From the NCBI GenBank assembly GCA_934569195.1, contig CAKTKB010000013.1, positions 1 through 21,141 of the forward strand: a DNA stretch of 21,141 nucleotides, read 5' to 3'. Shown piece after piece: positions 6,272 to 14,705 of this stretch. This stretch comes from an uncultured Oscillospiraceae bacterium (GTDB lineage: Bacteria; Bacillota; Clostridia; Oscillospirales; Oscillospiraceae). The notes beneath the pieces were generated by a model. It searched no databases. It had not been told where the DNA came from and was given only the letters and a program-made list of their open reading frames with translations. Every line of letters begins with the position of its first letter. Position 1 is the stretch's first letter. Made by a program: the position numbers and the translations under genes.

Positions 6272-8164
6272 ATGAGAAAAAGGGTTATCATCGTACTGGC
6301 ATGCCTGATGGCAGGATTTTTATTTGGGTGTGCGCAGAAACAGGCAATGCCGGATCCGACGCAGACCACATCCACCCCGTGGACAGAGCCTGCAACGGAG
6401 GAAACGGAGCCGCAGAAGGCCGCGGTGACACGTTTCGTTTTCCCGGAAGGGACGACGATCAGCACGGTGGACGTGGGAGGATTGAGTGAGCCGGTTGCCA
6501 AGGCGGAGGTGTCCAGAGCTGCGGCAAAGTATGCGCTGACCCTACGGGTGAACGAGAAGGAAATTCGCGTTCCTGCGGAAGCGGCAGGACTTTCCGTGGA
6601 CGATCAGCAGTACGCACTGTGCCGGACGGCCTGCCAGACGGAGGACCCGCTGCCGGAGACGGTGCTTACATACGACGAGGAAAAGCTGACGCGCTTTTTG
6701 GCGGAGGCGCTGGAGGTCCCGGCAAGCAATGCCGGTATTGTTTACCGGTCGTCCGAAGGAAAATTTGTATCCTTCCGGCAGAGTGACGGCGTATCCTACC
6801 CGGCGGAGCAGTTTGCCCGGGACGTGGGAGAAGCGATGGTGCAGTTGCTTCCGGACCTGAACCTGCAGGCAGAGGAAAAGACCGATCAGGCGAATATCAC
6901 GGAGGAAAGCAGCCTGGTCCGCGGCGCGCTGGAAAAGGCAAATGCTTACCTGGCGGCAGAGGTGACGTATCGATTTGCGCCCGGAGGAGAGACGCTTGCA
7001 ACCGTTCGGGTGGATAAGGATACGGCGGCATCCTTTGTGTCGGTCACCAGCGGGCTGGAGGTCAGTCTGGACACGGATGCCATTACGCGTTATGTGAACC
7101 GACTTGATGAAGCGTACAGCAAGGGAGACCGGCGGGACGACTTTGCGACGACGGGCGGAGGAACCGTTGGCCTTTCTGTGGAATATTATGGACAGCACCT
7201 GGATGTTTCTGCAATGGTGCAGGATTTGAAGCAGTGCTTGTCCAAGGGCGTGTCGGGGACCCGGGAGGCGCTCTATTTGCCCTACAGCGAGGCAAATGCG
7301 CTGCCCTTCGGCGGGAGCTATGTGGAGGTGAACCTCAGCGGGCAGCATCTTTGGGTCTATCAGGACGGCGTATGCGTCGTGTCTACGCCCATCGTCTCCG
7401 GCTGCGTAGCCAACGGAGACCGGACCCCGACCGGTGTTTACCAGGTGGATGATTTGGACCGGGATTGCTGGCTGGTAGGCCCGACCTGGAATGATTTTGT
7501 AAACTATTGGATCGGATTTTCCGGGACCTTCGGTATTCACGATGCCAGCTGGCGGGACAGCTTTGGAGGCGACATCTATCTGCGGGAAGGCTCCCATGGG
7601 TGTGTGAACCTGCCGGTGGATATAGCGGGAAGCGTATACAATCATGTGAAGATGGGAACGCCGGTGATTCTGTACGGCGGGGAGACGTCGGTGCAGGACC
7701 GGCAGCAGGAGATCAGCGCGGTTGGAAATTATGACATCGCGGAGGACGCAAAGCCCTTCACTCTGAACGCAAAGGTAAAGTACGGGTCGGTGAAGCTGCA
7801 ATATACCAGCTCGGACACGAAGGTCGTGTCGGTCAGTCAGGATGGGGTCGTGACGCCCCTTGCCGCAGGGGACGCAACGATTACCGTGAAGGCGCAGGCC
7901 ACTGCCAATACCAGCGCGGCGGAGCTGACGATCCATATCCACGTCCACACCACCTGCCAGGAGGGGCGGCATACCTTCCGACCGGACCAGCCCACCTGTA
8001 CGAAGGGCTGCGGAACCAAGAATCCGGACTATCAGGCGCCGACAGAACCGACGGAAAAGCCGACGGAGCCGACAGAGGTACCGACGGAGCCGGTCACAGA
8101 GCCGGAAACCTCCGCACCGACGGAGGCGCCGGCAGAACCGACGGAGCCGGATGCCCTGGGATAA
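6272..8164 (+). CDS. Lipoprotein L,D-transpeptidase (YkuD domain) with bacterial Ig-like domain and Thr/Glu/Pro-rich tail
   Basis: This 630-residue exported protein would form 3-3 cross-links in peptidoglycan or attach proteins to it. Residues 1-20 are a lipoprotein signal with lipobox LFGC (Cys20). Residues about 45-340 resemble the putative peptidoglycan-binding repeats common in clostridial YkuD proteins (VDVGGLSEPVAKAEV near the start). The YkuD catalytic domain covers about 348-473, with His423 (GIHDASW) and SHGCVN holding His442 and the nucleophile Cys444. A Big_2-like domain follows (about 480-565, SSDTKVVSVSQDGVVTPLAAG). Then comes a Cys-containing stretch (CQEGRHTF, PTCTKGCGT) and a tail of PTEP-like repeats from about 590. 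It begins 3 nt after the bile salt hydrolase stop with only weak ribosome-binding sequence, suggesting translational coupling. The combination of a lipid anchor at one end and a long repetitive tail at the other is unusual. Confidence 0.88.
   Translation: MRKRVIIVLACLMAGFLFGCAQKQAMPDPTQTTSTPWTEPATEETEPQKAAVTRFVFPEGTTISTVDVGGLSEPVAKAEVSRAAAKYALTLRVNEKEIRVPAEAAGLSVDDQQYALCRTACQTEDPLPETVLTYDEEKLTRFLAEALEVPASNAGIVYRSSEGKFVSFRQSDGVSYPAEQFARDVGEAMVQLLPDLNLQAEEKTDQANITEESSLVRGALEKANAYLAAEVTYRFAPGGETLATVRVDKDTAASFVSVTSGLEVSLDTDAITRYVNRLDEAYSKGDRRDDFATTGGGTVGLSVEYYGQHLDVSAMVQDLKQCLSKGVSGTREALYLPYSEANALPFGGSYVEVNLSGQHLWVYQDGVCVVSTPIVSGCVANGDRTPTGVYQVDDLDRDCWLVGPTWNDFVNYWIGFSGTFGIHDASWRDSFGGDIYLREGSHGCVNLPVDIAGSVYNHVKMGTPVILYGGETSVQDRQQEISAVGNYDIAEDAKPFTLNAKVKYGSVKLQYTSSDTKVVSVSQDGVVTPLAAGDATITVKAQATANTSAAELTIHIHVHTTCQEGRHTFRPDQPTCTKGCGTKNPDYQAPTEPTEKPTEPTEVPTEPVTEPETSAPTEAPAEPTEPDALG
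8038..8155 (+). repeat. Degenerate tandem repeat encoding PTEP-like units
   Basis: Units resembling CCGACGGAGCCGACAGA recur imperfectly and encode Pro-Thr-Glu-Pro steps at the C-terminus of the L,D-transpeptidase. Such stretches typically act as wall-spanning or spacer segments and vary in length between strains. Confidence 0.65.
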
Positions 8165-8286
8165 AATCGCCGGGCCGTCGATGCCTTGAGGGGATAGATA
8201 TTCATAAATGCGTGTACAATAGGCAGGGGAGTTTTTGCATATCTGCGCAATAATGGAAAAATTCGACGCGCCGACGGGCCGTTCCC

Positions 8287-8315
8287 TTGACAAAACGGCG
8301 GAAAAGTATTATTCT
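8287..8315 (+). promoter_or_regulatory. Predicted sigma-A promoter of malQ-glgP
   Basis: A consensus -35, TTGACA (8287-8292), is followed after 17 bases by TATTCT (8310-8315). Transcription would start near 8322, giving a leader of about 107 nt. The leader contains a possible hairpin CCGAC/GTCGG (8352-8356 with 8365-8369). The rest of the 264-bp gap between the transpeptidase gene and malQ holds no gene or clear terminator that I can see. Confidence 0.6.
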
Positions 8316-8332
8316 TAAAACTGTTGCGGCGG

Positions 8333-8341
8333 AAACGGTTT
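8333..8341. promoter_or_regulatory. Possible LacI-family operator core
   Basis: AAAC-G-GTTT is a short dyad with a central C-G step, as in operators of LacI-family sugar regulators, and sits about 11 bp after the predicted malQ start of transcription. It is too short to be convincing and does not match a full catabolite-response element. Confidence 0.2.
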
Positions 8342-8428
8342 GCCCTTGTGCCCGACCCGGCTGAGTCGGCGGGGAATACCGGAAACGCGCGACGGGTATT
8401 ATGATCAGAAACAAAAGGAGTAGATATT

Positions 8429-9940
8429 GTGCGTGCGAGCGGTATCTTGATGCATATTACTTCTTTGCCGGGACCGTACGGGGTGGGTACCATGGGAGAG
8501 CCTGCCTTCCGTTTCGTCGATTTCTTAAAAAAGGCGGGGCAGCAGTACTGGCAGATTCTTCCGCTCACGCCTACGGGCTACGGAAATTCTCCCTACCAGT
8601 CCTGCTCCACCTTTGCCGGGAACCCCTATCTGATTGACCTGCCTGCTCTGATCGAGCAGGGGCTGCTGCTGCGGCAGGAGGTCGAGGCCGTTTCCTGGGG
8701 GACGTGCGAAACCAAGACGGATTTCGGCGCCTTGTACGAGAACCGCCTGCGGATTCTGCGCCTGGCCTACCGGCGCTTTGAAGGCGGTCCGGCGTTTGAG
8801 ACTTTTTGCAGAGATAACGGAAACTGGCTGCCGGATTTTGCCCTGTTTATGGCCTTGAAGGAGGCGCATGCAGGCAGACCGTGGTACGAATGGGAGACGG
8901 AGCTGAAATTCCGCCAGCCGGAGGCTATCTGGCAGGCGCGGCGGAAGATGGCCGACTCCATCCGCTTTTATTGCTTTGTGGAATATGTATTCTTCACGCA
9001 GTGGGACCGGCTTCGTGCTTATGCCCATGAAAACGATGTGGAGATCATCGGGGATGTGCCGATCTATGTGCCGCTGGATTCTGCGGATGTGTGGGGCAGC
9101 CCTGAGCTGTTTTTCCTGGACGAGGCGTTGAATCCCATCGCTGTGGCGGGCTGCCCGCCGGACGGCTTTACCGAGGATGGCCAACTCTGGGGAAATCCGC
9201 TGTACCGCTGGGACCGTATGGCGCAGGACCGCTACGCCTGGTGGATTCACAGGCTGGAGGCGGCCGGAAAGCTGTATGACGTGATTCGGATGGATCATTT
9301 CCGGGGCCTGGAGAGCTATTGGGCCGTTCCCTTCGGAGATAAGACGGCCCGTGGCGGCATGTGGGTAAAAGGCCCGGGGCTGGATTTTGTGCAGACGATC
9401 AAAAACAGACTCCCCCATTTGCGGATGATTGCGGAGGACCTGGGATATATGACCCAGGAGGTCATGGAGCTGCGGGAGGCATCCGGTTATCCCGGAATGC
9501 GCGTGCTGGCCTTTGCTTTCGATACGCGGGAGCCATCCTCCGATTTTCTGCCGCACAATTTTGAACGGCATACCGTCTGCTACACCGGTACCCACGACAA
9601 TGTGACAATGCGCCAGTGGTTTGACACCGCGTCGGAGGAGGCCGTGGCCTACGCGCGGGAATATATGGCCCTGACGGAGGATGAAGGCTTGGTACGGGGC
9701 GTGATTCGGACGGCTATGTCCAGCGTGGCGGATCTGTGCATCATCCCCATGCAGGACTATTTGGACATAGGCGCAGCCGGAAGAATGAATTTGCCCGGTT
9801 CCATGTCGGATGCCAATTGGACATGGCGCGTTTCACCGGATGCATGCAGTGAGGCGCTGGCCGGGGAAATTGGACGCGTGACCGGCTTGTACGGCCGCCT
9901 GAAAAGAAAGAAATTGGATGGGGAGAAGAATCCCGCCTAA
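8429..9940 (+). CDS. malQ: 4-alpha-glucanotransferase (amylomaltase)
   Basis: This 503-residue GH77 enzyme transfers alpha-1,4-glucan segments between maltodextrins and releases glucose, in the cytoplasm. Family marks are RASGILMHITSLPGPYG at the N-terminus, QILPLTPTGYGNSPYQ, the nucleophile Asp289 in IRMDHFRG, the acid/base Glu336 in AEDLG, and Asp390 in TGTHDN. Length is normal for bacterial MalQ. The start is GTG at 8429, placed by AGGAG at 8416-8420 with an 8-nt spacer; no in-frame ATG offers a better fit because the conserved N-terminus begins here. The phosphorylase gene follows after 15 nt, so the operon handles linear maltodextrins as a pair: MalQ lengthens short chains and GlgP shortens long ones. 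Confidence 0.95.
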   Translation: MRASGILMHITSLPGPYGVGTMGEPAFRFVDFLKKAGQQYWQILPLTPTGYGNSPYQSCSTFAGNPYLIDLPALIEQGLLLRQEVEAVSWGTCETKTDFGALYENRLRILRLAYRRFEGGPAFETFCRDNGNWLPDFALFMALKEAHAGRPWYEWETELKFRQPEAIWQARRKMADSIRFYCFVEYVFFTQWDRLRAYAHENDVEIIGDVPIYVPLDSADVWGSPELFFLDEALNPIAVAGCPPDGFTEDGQLWGNPLYRWDRMAQDRYAWWIHRLEAAGKLYDVIRMDHFRGLESYWAVPFGDKTARGGMWVKGPGLDFVQTIKNRLPHLRMIAEDLGYMTQEVMELREASGYPGMRVLAFAFDTREPSSDFLPHNFERHTVCYTGTHDNVTMRQWFDTASEEAVAYAREYMALTEDEGLVRGVIRTAMSSVADLCIIPMQDYLDIGAAGRMNLPGSMSDANWTWRVSPDACSEALAGEIGRVTGLYGRLKRKKLDGEKNPA

Positions 9941-9955
9941 GAATGGAGACTTGAC

Positions 9956-12292
9956 ATGAACTATAATTGCATGAATATTCTCAAGTGGACGGAGGCGCAG
10001 CTCAAGTACACCTATGATGTTTCCCTCCAGGAGGCAACGCCTCAGGAGCTGCATGAAGCCTTGGGTGAGGCCGTCATGATGGCCATCAGCGACAACTGGA
10101 ATCGGAGCAAGCGTACCCGTATGCACGAGCGCAAGGCGTACTATTTCTCCGCAGAATACCTGATTGGCCGCCTGGTGTACAGCAATCTGTATAATCTGGG
10201 TATCCTGGATGAGATGAAGCAGATTTTTGCGGATCGGGGCGTGGACCTGGCCGTTCTGGAGGATATTGAGGATGCCGCTCTGGGCAACGGCGGATTGGGC
10301 CGGTTGGCTGCCTGCTTCCTGGACTCCGCTGCCAGCTGCAACATTCCCCTGTCCGGCTACGGCCTGCGGTATCGCTTCGGCCTGTTCAAGCAGAGCTTTG
10401 ACGCCAACGGTAGCCAGGTGGAGACGGCGGACGACTGGACAAAGTTTGGTGATCCCTGGTCCTACCGCCGCTATAACCACACGGTGAAGGTTCAGTTCCC
10501 GGATCATACCGTGCTGGCGGTTCCCTATGATGTGCCCGTGATCGGCTACGGCACGAACAACATCAATACGTTGCGTCTGTGGCAGTGCGAAGCGGAAGAG
10601 GAGCTGGATTTCAACGCCTTCAACGAGCAGGACTACCAGCGCGCTCTGGCACAGAAGAATAAGGCGGAGGATATTACCCGCGTCCTGTATCCCAATGATT
10701 CCACCTGGGAGGGCAAGCGCCTGCGGATCAAGCAGCAGTATGTGCTGTCGTCGGCCTCTTTACAGGATATGCTGCGGACCTACAAGGTTGCCCACGGCAA
10801 CGATCTGAGCCATTTTGCAGATTTTTATGCCGTCCAGCTCAATGACACCCACCCGGCTATGTCCATTCCCGAGCTGATTCGTCTGCTGATGCTTGAGGGT
10901 ATGGATTTTGAGCAGAGCTTTGCCATTGCGCAGAAAACCTTCTCCTATACGAACCACACGGTTATGGGGGAGGCCCTGGAGAAGTGGAACCTGGACCTGC
11001 TGCGTTCCGTGGTGCCGGAGATTGTGAACATCATTCTGCGGATTGATGAGAAGCTTAAGCGGGAGCACCCCAACCTGTTTGTTGTAAAGGATAATACGGC
11101 CCATATGGCGAACCTTTCGGTCTATGTAGGCTCCTACGTCAACGGCGTGGCGGAGATTCACAGCCGCATCCTGCGGGAGGACCTGTTCCGGGAGTGGTAT
11201 GCGGTTTATCCGGAGCGCTTCCAGAATAAGACCAACGGCGTAACGCCCCGCCGGTGGATGGGCCTTTGCAATCCGGAGCTGACGCAGCTGCTGAAATACC
11301 GCATCGGCGGCGACTTCCTGAAGGATCTGGACCGCCTGTCCAAGCTCAAGCCCATGATCGACGACGATATGGTGCACCAGTTCAATGCCATCAAGCGGCA
11401 GAAGAAGGAGCAGCTCTGCGCCGTGATCGCAAAGCATGAGGGCATTCAGCTTAGCCCCGATTTTATCTTTGACGTGCAGGTGAAGCGCCTGCATGAATAC
11501 AAGCGGCAGCTTATGAATGCACTGTCCATTGTGGATATTTATTTCCGGCTGAAGGACGGCGAGCTGCCGGACTTCCATCCGACGGTATTCGTATTTGGCG
11601 CAAAATCCGCCCCCGGTTATGCCCGGGCCAAGGCCATCATCCGGTACATTAACCGGATTGCCAAGATGATCAACAATGATCCGGCCGTCTCGGATAAGCT
11701 GAAGGTCGTTTTTGTTCAGAATTATAACTGCTCCTACGCAGAGCACATCATTCCTGCGGCGGATATTTCCGAACAGATTTCTCCTGCCGGTACGGAAGCT
11801 TCCGGAACGGGCAATATGAAGCTGATGCTGAACGGCGCTGTGACCCTGGGTACGATGGACGGCGCGAATGTGGAGATTGTCCAGGAGGTTGGTGCGGAGA
11901 ATGCCTATATCTTCGGCGCCACGGTGGAGCAGATCAACGCCTGCCGCAACAGCTATTGCAGCCGGGACGTTTACAATGCCGACGCCCATCTGCACCGCGT
12001 GGTGGATACCCTGGTGGACGGCACGGTTCCGACCGACGACGATCAGCGCGAGCTGTACCATGCGCTTCTGGATGGCGCCTCCTGGCACCGCCCGGACCAC
12101 TATTTCCTGCTGATGGATTATCAGTCCTACCTGGATGCAAAGCTCCGGGCGAACCGGGACTACGCAGACCGGCTGGCATTCGGCCGCAAGTGCCTGCTGA
12201 ATGTGGCAAGCGGAGCGAAGTTCTCCTCTGACCGCACGATCCGGCAGTATGCCGAGGAAATCTGGCACATTACGCCGACCCGCTACGAATAA
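9956..12292 (+). CDS. glgP: Glycogen/starch/alpha-glucan phosphorylase
   Basis: This 778-residue GT35 enzyme releases glucose-1-phosphate from the non-reducing ends of alpha-1,4-glucans using phosphate and pyridoxal phosphate. Visible marks include KRTRMHERKAYYFSAEYLIGR near residues 50-70, GNGGLGRLAACFLDS near 108-122, TNGVTPRRW in the middle and the pyridoxal-phosphate lysine Lys622 in GTGNMKLMLNG, followed by TLGTMDGANVEI. Length is in the normal range. GGAG at 9945-9948 places the ATG at 9956. It is the last gene of the malQ operon and ends at a strong terminator shared with the convergent MATE gene. No glycogen synthesis genes (glgA, glgC, glgB) are in the window, so whether it acts mainly on stored glycogen or imported maltodextrin cannot be told; pairing with malQ suggests maltodextrin. 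Confidence 0.95.
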   Translation: MNYNCMNILKWTEAQLKYTYDVSLQEATPQELHEALGEAVMMAISDNWNRSKRTRMHERKAYYFSAEYLIGRLVYSNLYNLGILDEMKQIFADRGVDLAVLEDIEDAALGNGGLGRLAACFLDSAASCNIPLSGYGLRYRFGLFKQSFDANGSQVETADDWTKFGDPWSYRRYNHTVKVQFPDHTVLAVPYDVPVIGYGTNNINTLRLWQCEAEEELDFNAFNEQDYQRALAQKNKAEDITRVLYPNDSTWEGKRLRIKQQYVLSSASLQDMLRTYKVAHGNDLSHFADFYAVQLNDTHPAMSIPELIRLLMLEGMDFEQSFAIAQKTFSYTNHTVMGEALEKWNLDLLRSVVPEIVNIILRIDEKLKREHPNLFVVKDNTAHMANLSVYVGSYVNGVAEIHSRILREDLFREWYAVYPERFQNKTNGVTPRRWMGLCNPELTQLLKYRIGGDFLKDLDRLSKLKPMIDDDMVHQFNAIKRQKKEQLCAVIAKHEGIQLSPDFIFDVQVKRLHEYKRQLMNALSIVDIYFRLKDGELPDFHPTVFVFGAKSAPGYARAKAIIRYINRIAKMINNDPAVSDKLKVVFVQNYNCSYAEHIIPAADISEQISPAGTEASGTGNMKLMLNGAVTLGTMDGANVEIVQEVGAENAYIFGATVEQINACRNSYCSRDVYNADAHLHRVVDTLVDGTVPTDDDQRELYHALLDGASWHRPDHYFLLMDYQSYLDAKLRANRDYADRLAFGRKCLLNVASGAKFSSDRTIRQYAEEIWHITPTRYE

Positions 12293-12305
12293 GACAAGAT
12301 GAAAG

Positions 12306-12342
12306 GCCCCCTCCTGTGCGTGATATGCACGCAGGAGGGGGC
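12306..12342. terminator. Bidirectional rho-independent terminator between glgP and the MATE gene
   Basis: GCCCCCTCCT and AGGAGGGGGC form a perfect outer stem, continued by GCGTG/CACGC after a two-base bulge. On the plus strand it is followed by ATCATTTTAT, and on the minus strand by CTTTCATCTT, so it can serve both convergent genes. It starts 14 nt after the glgP stop and lies 24 nt from the MATE stop. Confidence 0.85.
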
Positions 12343-12365
12343 ATCATTTTATGGATTTTGTGGAG

Positions 12366-13751
12366 CTAACGCTGCAGCCGGGCAGGGGAGGCTTGCTCCA
12401 GGCGCGCCATATCCTTGCGGAACGTAAAGAAAAAGAGAATGGAGCAGGTGGAAACGGAGAGAAAATCTGCCACCGGTTCCGCCAGAAAAACGGCAAAAAC
12501 AGGATCCGAAAAAAGCTTGGGTAAAAGGTGAATGAGCGGAATCAAAAGGATGACCTTCCGCAGGAGGGCGACAAACAGACTCTGCTTTGCCTTCCCTGTG
12601 GCGACAAAAACCTGCTGGGCTGCCGACTGCAGGCCAAACAGTCCGAAAGTGGCCAGATACAGGCGCAGCGTCCAGACAGCCGTATCCAGCAGGGCGGCAT
12701 CGGAGTTGAACAGCCGGATAAAGAAGGCCGGGAAAAGCTCAATGGCGGCCCAGGAGAAAAAGACGGCGGATTCAATGACCACAAAGGTGAGCCGGGCGAC
12801 CTTACGAACGCGGGCTGTATTCTGCGCGCCGTAGTTAAAGCTGATAATGGGCTGTGCGCCCTGTCCGATGCCCTGGACAGGTAGGGAGATCATTTGCATA
12901 ACGGTGCTGGCAATGGTCATGGCGCCCACGGCGATGTCCCCGCCGAAGCGCTGAAGAGAAGAATTGAAGGAGATATTTACCGCGGCCTCTGTGGCCTGCA
13001 TAACGAAAGGCGCAAGACCAAGGGCCAGGGCTTTTCCCATCAGGGCGCGCTTGGGACGGAGGTTTTCCGGGCGAAGCTTCAGCCGGGTCTTGCGTCCCAG
13101 GAGAAAGGCCAGGACAAAGGCTGCGGAGAGAGCCTGGGACAGAACGGTGGCAAGCGCCGCACCTTTTACGCCCCAGTTAAAGACAAAGATAAACAGGGGG
13201 TCCAGGAGAATGTTGGCCGCTGCGCCGATAACGACGCTTATCATGCTGTAGGTGGCGAAGCCCTGGGTGGTGATGAAAAGATTCATACCCATTCCGACCA
13301 TTACAAAGACGGATCCGGCGGCGTAGATTCGCATATAGGAGAGGGCAAAGCCAATGGTGTCGCTGCTGGCGCCGAACAACCAAAGCAGCCCTTCGCCCCA
13401 GACGGAGAAGCCTACGGTAAGCAGGGCGGCGGTTACCAGCAGGCAGCTGAAGCACCCGCCGAGATAGGCCTCCGCCCGGCACAGGTCGCCGCGGCCCATC
13501 TCGATAGCCGCCAGAGGAGCGCCGCCTTGGGCGATGAGCATATAGAAAGCGCCGATGATGGTAATGACGGGAAAGCACAGCCCTACGCCGGTCAAAGCAA
13601 AACGGCCGATTTCCGGAATGTGCCCGATAAAAATGCGGTCGACAATGTTATAGAGAAGGTTGACGACCTGGGCCAGGACCATGGGGGCGGCCATACGGAG
13701 CAGCAGCTTGCCAATGGGTGCGGTCCCCAGATCCTGTAGATTCTCTTTCAT
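12366..13751 (-). CDS. MATE family efflux transporter
   Basis: This 461-residue inner-membrane protein is a multidrug and toxic compound extrusion transporter, normally a cation/drug antiporter with twelve membrane helices in two halves. The N-terminal pattern is typical: PIGKLLLRMAAPMVLAQVV, then NIVDRIFIGHI, and GGAPLAAIEMGRGD after the second helix. The second half begins near residue 245 with an amphipathic then hydrophobic run, and SLPVQGIGQGAQPIISFNYGA is the conserved loop of the family. An AGAGG site precedes the ATG at 13751. The gene begins 13 nt after the serine O-acetyltransferase stop, so the two are probably co-transcribed. The substrate cannot be read from sequence; the context leaves open export of a cysteine-pathway metabolite rather than a drug. 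Confidence 0.92.
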   Translation of the reverse strand: MKENLQDLGTAPIGKLLLRMAAPMVLAQVVNLLYNIVDRIFIGHIPEIGRFALTGVGLCFPVITIIGAFYMLIAQGGAPLAAIEMGRGDLCRAEAYLGGCFSCLLVTAALLTVGFSVWGEGLLWLFGASSDTIGFALSYMRIYAAGSVFVMVGMGMNLFITTQGFATYSMISVVIGAAANILLDPLFIFVFNWGVKGAALATVLSQALSAAFVLAFLLGRKTRLKLRPENLRPKRALMGKALALGLAPFVMQATEAAVNISFNSSLQRFGGDIAVGAMTIASTVMQMISLPVQGIGQGAQPIISFNYGAQNTARVRKVARLTFVVIESAVFFSWAAIELFPAFFIRLFNSDAALLDTAVWTLRLYLATFGLFGLQSAAQQVFVATGKAKQSLFVALLRKVILLIPLIHLLPKLFSDPVFAVFLAEPVADFLSVSTCSILFFFTFRKDMARLEQASPARLQR

Positions 13752-13764
13752 AAAATTTCCTCTT

Positions 13765-14688
13765 TCACTCGCTTTCCCGGAAACGGCAAAGGTCGGTTAC
13801 GCCCTCCCGGCGCTTGAATTGCAGCTCCTGGTTTTTGATGCTTACGGTTGTGCCGGGAGCGATGGAATGGGTAATGAATGCGTTGCTGCCAATGACGGCG
13901 TCGTGGCCAATGACGGTGTCGCCGCCCAGAATGGAAGCGCCTGCGTAAATGGTCACATTGTCCTCAATGGTGGGATGGCGCTTTTTCCCCCGCAGGCACT
14001 GCCCGCCCCGGGTGGAGATGGAGCCGAGGGTGACGCCCTGATAGACCTTTACATTGTCGCCGATGGTGGTGGTTTCGCCGATAACGATGCCGGTTCCGTG
14101 GTCGATGAAGAAGCATTTTCCAACGGTAGCGCCGGGGTGAATATCAATGCCGGTCAGACTGTGGGCATGCTCGGTCATAATGCGGGGCAAAACGGGGACC
14201 GCCTGTTCATAGAGCACATGGGCCAGGCGATAGACGGTAATGGCGAAGAGGCCGGGGTAACAGAAGATGATTTCGTCCATTCCCGTGGCGGCCGGATCTC
14301 CGTCGTAGGCTGCCTGCAAATCCGTCTGTACCATGGCGCGGACATGGGGCAGCTGTCGGAAGAAATGCAGGCACACCTGCTGCGCCTGGGCGGTTTCCTG
14401 CCCGGGATAAAGCCCCTTGGCCTGATACACCAGAGAAATCTGCCGGTTCAGATTGAACATAACATCCTCTATCAGCATGGACAGGTTATGCTTCGCGTTG
14501 TAAATACGGTAGTTCCGGTCACGGTAGTACCCGGGATAGACGATACGCAGCAGCTTTTGAATGATGTCGTCCATGATTTGTCGGTCCGGCTGCCGGAAGG
14601 GATTGATCCGGTCGATTTCCCGGCCGTTGCCGTAATCCTCCAGAATGGAGTCTACAACCGTTTCAATTTCCTGCTCAAATTCGTTCAT
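13765..14688 (-). CDS. cysE: Serine O-acetyltransferase (EpsC/CysE type)
   Basis: This 307-residue enzyme makes O-acetylserine from serine and acetyl-CoA, the first step of cysteine synthesis. The N-terminal helical part (about 1-175) is followed by a left-handed beta-helix of hexapeptide repeats (about 180-285). Active-site marks are DIHPGATVG with His184, FIDHGTGIVIGETT, YQGVTLGS and KRHPTI with His238. Length matches the EpsC-like clostridial form. The ATG at 14688 has GGAGG 7 nt upstream; a longer reading frame to 14781 would run through the murA terminator and is rejected. The murA terminator ends only 17 nt before this start, leaving no room for a normal promoter, so expression must depend on read-through or on a promoter inside murA. 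The MATE gene follows after 13 nt. Confidence 0.92.
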   Translation of the reverse strand: MNEFEQEIETVVDSILEDYGNGREIDRINPFRQPDRQIMDDIIQKLLRIVYPGYYRDRNYRIYNAKHNLSMLIEDVMFNLNRQISLVYQAKGLYPGQETAQAQQVCLHFFRQLPHVRAMVQTDLQAAYDGDPAATGMDEIIFCYPGLFAITVYRLAHVLYEQAVPVLPRIMTEHAHSLTGIDIHPGATVGKCFFIDHGTGIVIGETTTIGDNVKVYQGVTLGSISTRGGQCLRGKKRHPTIEDNVTIYAGASILGGDTVIGHDAVIGSNAFITHSIAPGTTVSIKNQELQFKRREGVTDLCRFRESE

Positions 14689-14705
14689 ATGCAGACCTCC
14701 TGCAA

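Noticed and set aside
8038..8155. Short repeats considered as a CRISPR array or satellite
   Set aside because: The repeats are in frame, degenerate and encode PTEP units inside a coding sequence; there are no regular spacers.
6542..8293. Open frame antisense to the L,D-transpeptidase gene
   Set aside because: The plus strand carries a signal peptide, YkuD motif and Ig-like domain; the antisense product has no recognisable feature.
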